This document shows, in pieces, positions 5,320 to 5,324 of a stretch of DNA of 5,324 bases (within the stretch, counting starts at the first letter, position 1; each line of letters starts with the position of its first letter). Source of the DNA: Clostridiales bacterium (GTDB lineage: Bacteria > Bacillota > Clostridia > Christensenellales > CAG-314); the NCBI GenBank assembly GCA_003537755.1, contig DPQS01000017.1:27754-33077 (forward strand), in the 5' to 3' direction. Position numbers and translations under genes: made by a program. Below the pieces are notes generated by a model. That model did not search any database. It was not told the DNA's origin and saw only the letters and a program-made list of their open reading frames with translations.

Positions 5320-5324
5320 GGCGG

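Larger units (their letters stand above)
4864..5324. other. Long non-coding region at the right edge
   Basis: No gene is supported in these 461 bases. A + frame open from 4954 to 5220 (88 codons) and a - frame open from 5160 to 4873 (95 codons) have codon use unlike the neighbouring genes, no recognisable motif and poor or absent ribosome binding sites. The + frame runs into AT-rich repeat DNA. The visible contents are a hairpin (5126-5148), a 10-bp palindrome CATGCGCATG (5175-5184), a 12-bp inverted repeat (5201-5245) and A-tracts with a TTGACG box. Composition becomes strongly AT-rich after about 5190. A small RNA or decayed gene cannot be excluded. Confidence 0.5.

Overview
The window looks like a stretch of an anaerobic, uncultured Bacillota (Clostridia-type) chromosome. 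This is inferred from gene content, not proven. The supporting signs are a YabN-type fusion of a methylase-like domain to two MazG domains, strong AGGAG-type ribosome binding sites, consensus -35/-10 promoters, a maf gene next to an mreB-family gene, and cysteine-rich proteins. Base composition is roughly balanced. Codon style is uniform across the five genes (GAC, GCC, GTT, CTT and CGC are frequent). All five supported genes are on the + strand.

Layout. Bases 1-180 hold the end of whatever lies upstream plus an intergenic leader rich in short inverted repeats. Bases 181-3001 are a tight three-gene unit: mazG (yabN type), dusB (overlaps mazG by 17 nt) and trmL (6 nt after dusB). Bases 3002-3106 carry a near-consensus sigma-A promoter whose -10 box sits in the centre of a long imperfect palindrome, followed by maf at 3107-3679. 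Bases 3680-3851 carry a hairpin, a short direct repeat and a plausible promoter for the last gene, an MreB-family actin-like protein (3852-4814). That gene ends at a strong intrinsic terminator (4834-4863). The final 460 bases hold no convincing gene. They contain a hairpin, a perfect 12-bp inverted repeat in AT-rich DNA, and a run of A-tracts leading to a TTGACG box at the right edge, probably the control region of a gene beyond the window.

How the genes fit together. MazG and Maf are both house-cleaning pyrophosphatases that remove non-canonical or surplus nucleotides. DusB and TrmL both modify tRNA (dihydrouridine in the D-loop, 2'-O-methylation at wobble position 34). The block is therefore a nucleotide-pool and tRNA-quality cluster followed by a cell-shape gene, a variant of the Bacillota maf-radC-mreBCD neighbourhood with radC, mreC and mreD absent here.

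The most unusual observations are: (1) the MreB-family protein has lost the Glu of the IEEP motif and the glycines of the phosphate-2 loop, so it may not hydrolyse ATP like normal MreB; (2) the palindrome centred on the maf -10 box; (3) the 12-bp inverted repeat plus A-tract region near the right edge. I found no evidence for CRISPR arrays, transposons, phage genes, tRNA or rRNA.
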